This document shows, piece by piece, positions 62,436 through 64,000 of a stretch of 64,000 bases of DNA. The position numbers and the translations under genes are program-made. The DNA comes from JACDAE01 sp963744875 (GTDB taxonomy: Bacteria > Chloroflexota > Ktedonobacteria > Ktedonobacterales > Ktedonobacteraceae): contig CAVUVQ010000020.1 in assembly GCA_963744875.1 (NCBI GenBank), positions 434,001 to 498,000 of the forward strand, written 5' to 3'. How positions within the stretch are numbered: position 1 is the first letter of the stretch; the number at the start of each line of letters is the position of its first letter. Under the pieces are notes generated by a model. It did not search any database. It worked only from the letters and a program-made list of their open reading frames with translations, and had not been told where the DNA came from.

Positions 62436-64000
62436 TTAAAGTACCTCTACTTTCGTCACGAGGCTGACGGTATCCACAACGCTTGCAAATTGCATCGGCG
62501 TGTTTGGGGCAACAGCCTCTTGCCAGGGATCTTTGTAGGCGTCTACCGCTGCCTGTATATCCGCATCCAGCCGCTCACATATGCCTTCAGTATCATCAAT
62601 GAGAAATCTGACGCAGACGCTCAATGCCCAACCGCTGGACAAAGCCGTATGTGCGTTCCAGGTATTTCGCATTTTCACGGTAATACTGCATGAAGCGCCC
62701 CATGTAGTGCAACACCTTTTCAGGTGAGTCTACTATACATAATACATCACCCTTGCGTACAGAGGCTCCTGCGGCTCCACCAATATAGATTTCCCACTTG
62801 CCACCCTCGATAGCTATGGCACCCAGATCTTTTACCGTTGCTTCAGCACAGTTGCGAGGACAGCCAGAGACTGCCAGCTTCATTTTATGGGGTGATTCGA
62901 TGCCCTGGAAGCGCTTTTCTATCTTAATGCCCAGGCTAGTACTGTCACCAACACCGAAGCGACAAAAATCGGTGCCTACGCACGTCTTACAGGTACGAAA
63001 CGATTTAGTGTAGGCATGACCTGAGGGCATACCCAGATCCTGCCAGATCTGTGGCAATTTCTCTTTTTCGATACCAAGTAGATCGATACGCTGCCCACCA
63101 GTAATCTTTACCATCGGCACCCGGTATTTTTCCGCCACGTCCGCAATACGCCGCAATTCCGCCGCTGATGTCACTCCACCATAGATACGTGGCACAACGC
63201 TGAATGTGCCATCATGCTGGATATTGGCATGCACCCGATCATTGATGAAACGGGCATCACGTTCGTCTTCGTAATCTTTGCCCCAGATGGTCTTGAGCAA
63301 CGAAGCAAGACCAATTTTGCTGGCAGGATCTTCTTTGCCATGAGCAAGTGCTATAAACACGGCAGACACACTCCGCAGGTTTTGCTCTCTGATAGCTTTG
63401 ATCAATTCGGGCTTAGTCAACGCTACCCCTGGTACATAGTAGTGGATAGAGGGATCTTCGACCAGTTGATCGCCTGCAGCTTGCTCTAAAATTTCCTGGA
63501 CCTGGGATTTGCAAGCGCCACATCCCGTACCTGCACGCGTAGAGTCGCAGAGCACTTTCAGACTACGTTTACCTGCCTTCACTGCCGCGATAATTTTCCC
63601 TTTCGTTACACCATTGCAGTTACAGATCTGGGCACTATCAGGCAAATCGGCTATACTGGTCGCTTTGTTCTCTCCTGCCAGAGGGAAGAGAAGCTCCGCA
63701 CGATTCTCAGGCAGGGCACCCTTGCGATCAAAGAGTTGTAAAACTCTAGGAGCGGCCTGACCGTCACCCATTAGAATAGCTCCCACCAGACGATTGTCAT
63801 GGATAATCAGTTTCTTGTAGATACCCTTGCCGGGTTCAGCATAGGTCACGACTTCGTCGTCCTCGCTATAAGGGTCTTTCTCACCCATAATTGCCAGTTC
63901 TACACCCATTACCTTTAATTTTGTCGAGACCTGTGAACCCTGGTAAACGGCTTGCGAGGCCCCATCAACGAGACGTTCAGCTAGTACCTGGGCCTGCTCC
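62436..64000 (-). CDS. nirB: nitrite reductase (NADH) large subunit, partial, with one frameshift
   Basis: The C-terminal two thirds of NirB; the frame runs off the window edge (codons before 63909 still read AERLVDGASQAVYQGS). Parts seen: end of the FAD domain, a Bfd-like [2Fe-2S] domain (ICNCNGVTKGKI and CGAC), and the siroheme/[4Fe-4S] part with CVGTDFC (Cx5C) and CPRNC (Cx3C). One frame ends at 62596 after RLGIERLRQ. Skipping one base near 62607 continues with FLIDDTEGICERLDADIQ to TAA/TGA at 62436, the normal NirB end. Either a real C-terminal truncation of about 55 residues or a sequencing indel. The gene heads the nir cluster. Confidence 0.85.

Noticed and set aside
1..64000. tRNA, rRNA or phage structural genes
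   Set aside because: No cloverleaf with a plausible T-loop, no rRNA-like stretch, and the baseplate-J-like domains are fused to membrane proteins without any other tail gene.

Overview
The window looks like the chromosome of a Ktedonobacteria-type Chloroflexota (Ktedonobacter/Dictyobacter relatives). This is inferred from gene style, not from a marker gene. Pointers are the MalT-like LuxR regulator followed by a small conserved protein and a DUF4386 protein, XRE/NB-ARC/TPR regulators, Ser/Thr kinases with baseplate-J-like outer domains, many chimeric signalling proteins, and intergenic hairpins with a gtaggggcgc core. Base composition is moderate by eye, except for a more GC-rich island at 12.5-17 kb. 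I saw no rRNA, tRNA or CRISPR array.

Layout. 0-3.4 kb: a hypothetical gene, a GT39-like membrane glycosyltransferase on the minus strand, and a repeat-rich stretch holding the 3' scrap of an M24 peptidase gene. 3.4-6.5 kb: manganese module, an NRAMP transporter plus a tandem Usp protein, converging on a DtxR/MntR-type regulator. 6.6-10.3 kb: an overlapping three-gene signalling operon (triple PAS protein, histidine kinase, REC-histidine kinase hybrid). 10.4-11.7 kb: a TPR protein. 11.7-17.2 kb: an island bounded by an 81-bp inverted repeat and a 91-bp direct repeat, carrying a LuxR/MalT-type gene broken by about ten frame changes, a small conserved protein, a DUF4386 membrane protein and a possible IS200/IS605 right-end scar. 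17.3-23.3 kb: polysaccharide deacetylase, TauE/SafE permease, XRE-NB-ARC-TPR regulator, zinc-ribbon pseudokinase. 23.7-26.3 kb: a two-gene catabolic operon (flavoprotein hydroxylase and amidohydrolase). 26.8-31.8 kb: a membrane protein with a baseplate-J-like outer region (frameshifted) next to a Ser/Thr kinase with the same kind of outer region. 31.8-37 kb: CheR-PAS protein, slipin, pyrE, a frameshifted DEAD-box helicase. 37.6-45 kb: MFS exporter, a small ferredoxin-fold protein, an FtsX-type permease with a double ATPase, a GH65 phosphorylase. 45-50 kb: a sigma factor/DUF151/carbohydrate-binding chimera, glutamate decarboxylase, aldo/keto reductase. 50-58.9 kb: secreted phosphoesterase, aroQ, peroxiredoxin, GT87-like mannosyltransferase, NAD-epimerase, aldehyde dehydrogenase, a GAF-like protein. 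58.9-64 kb: a minus-strand nitrite assimilation cluster nirB-nirD-hemD-narK, ending in a NarX/PilJ-type sensor domain with a SWIM zinc finger.

The most unusual items are the sigma/DUF151/CBM chimera, the P-box/SWIM protein in the nir cluster, the kinase/baseplate-J-like pair, the heptad-spaced histidine repeats in the kinase at 8 kb, and the repeat-bounded LuxR island. Frameshifts occur in at least four recognisable genes (LuxR, baseplate-J-like protein, helicase, nirB). They may reflect real gene decay or indel errors in the assembly, and the sequence alone cannot decide.
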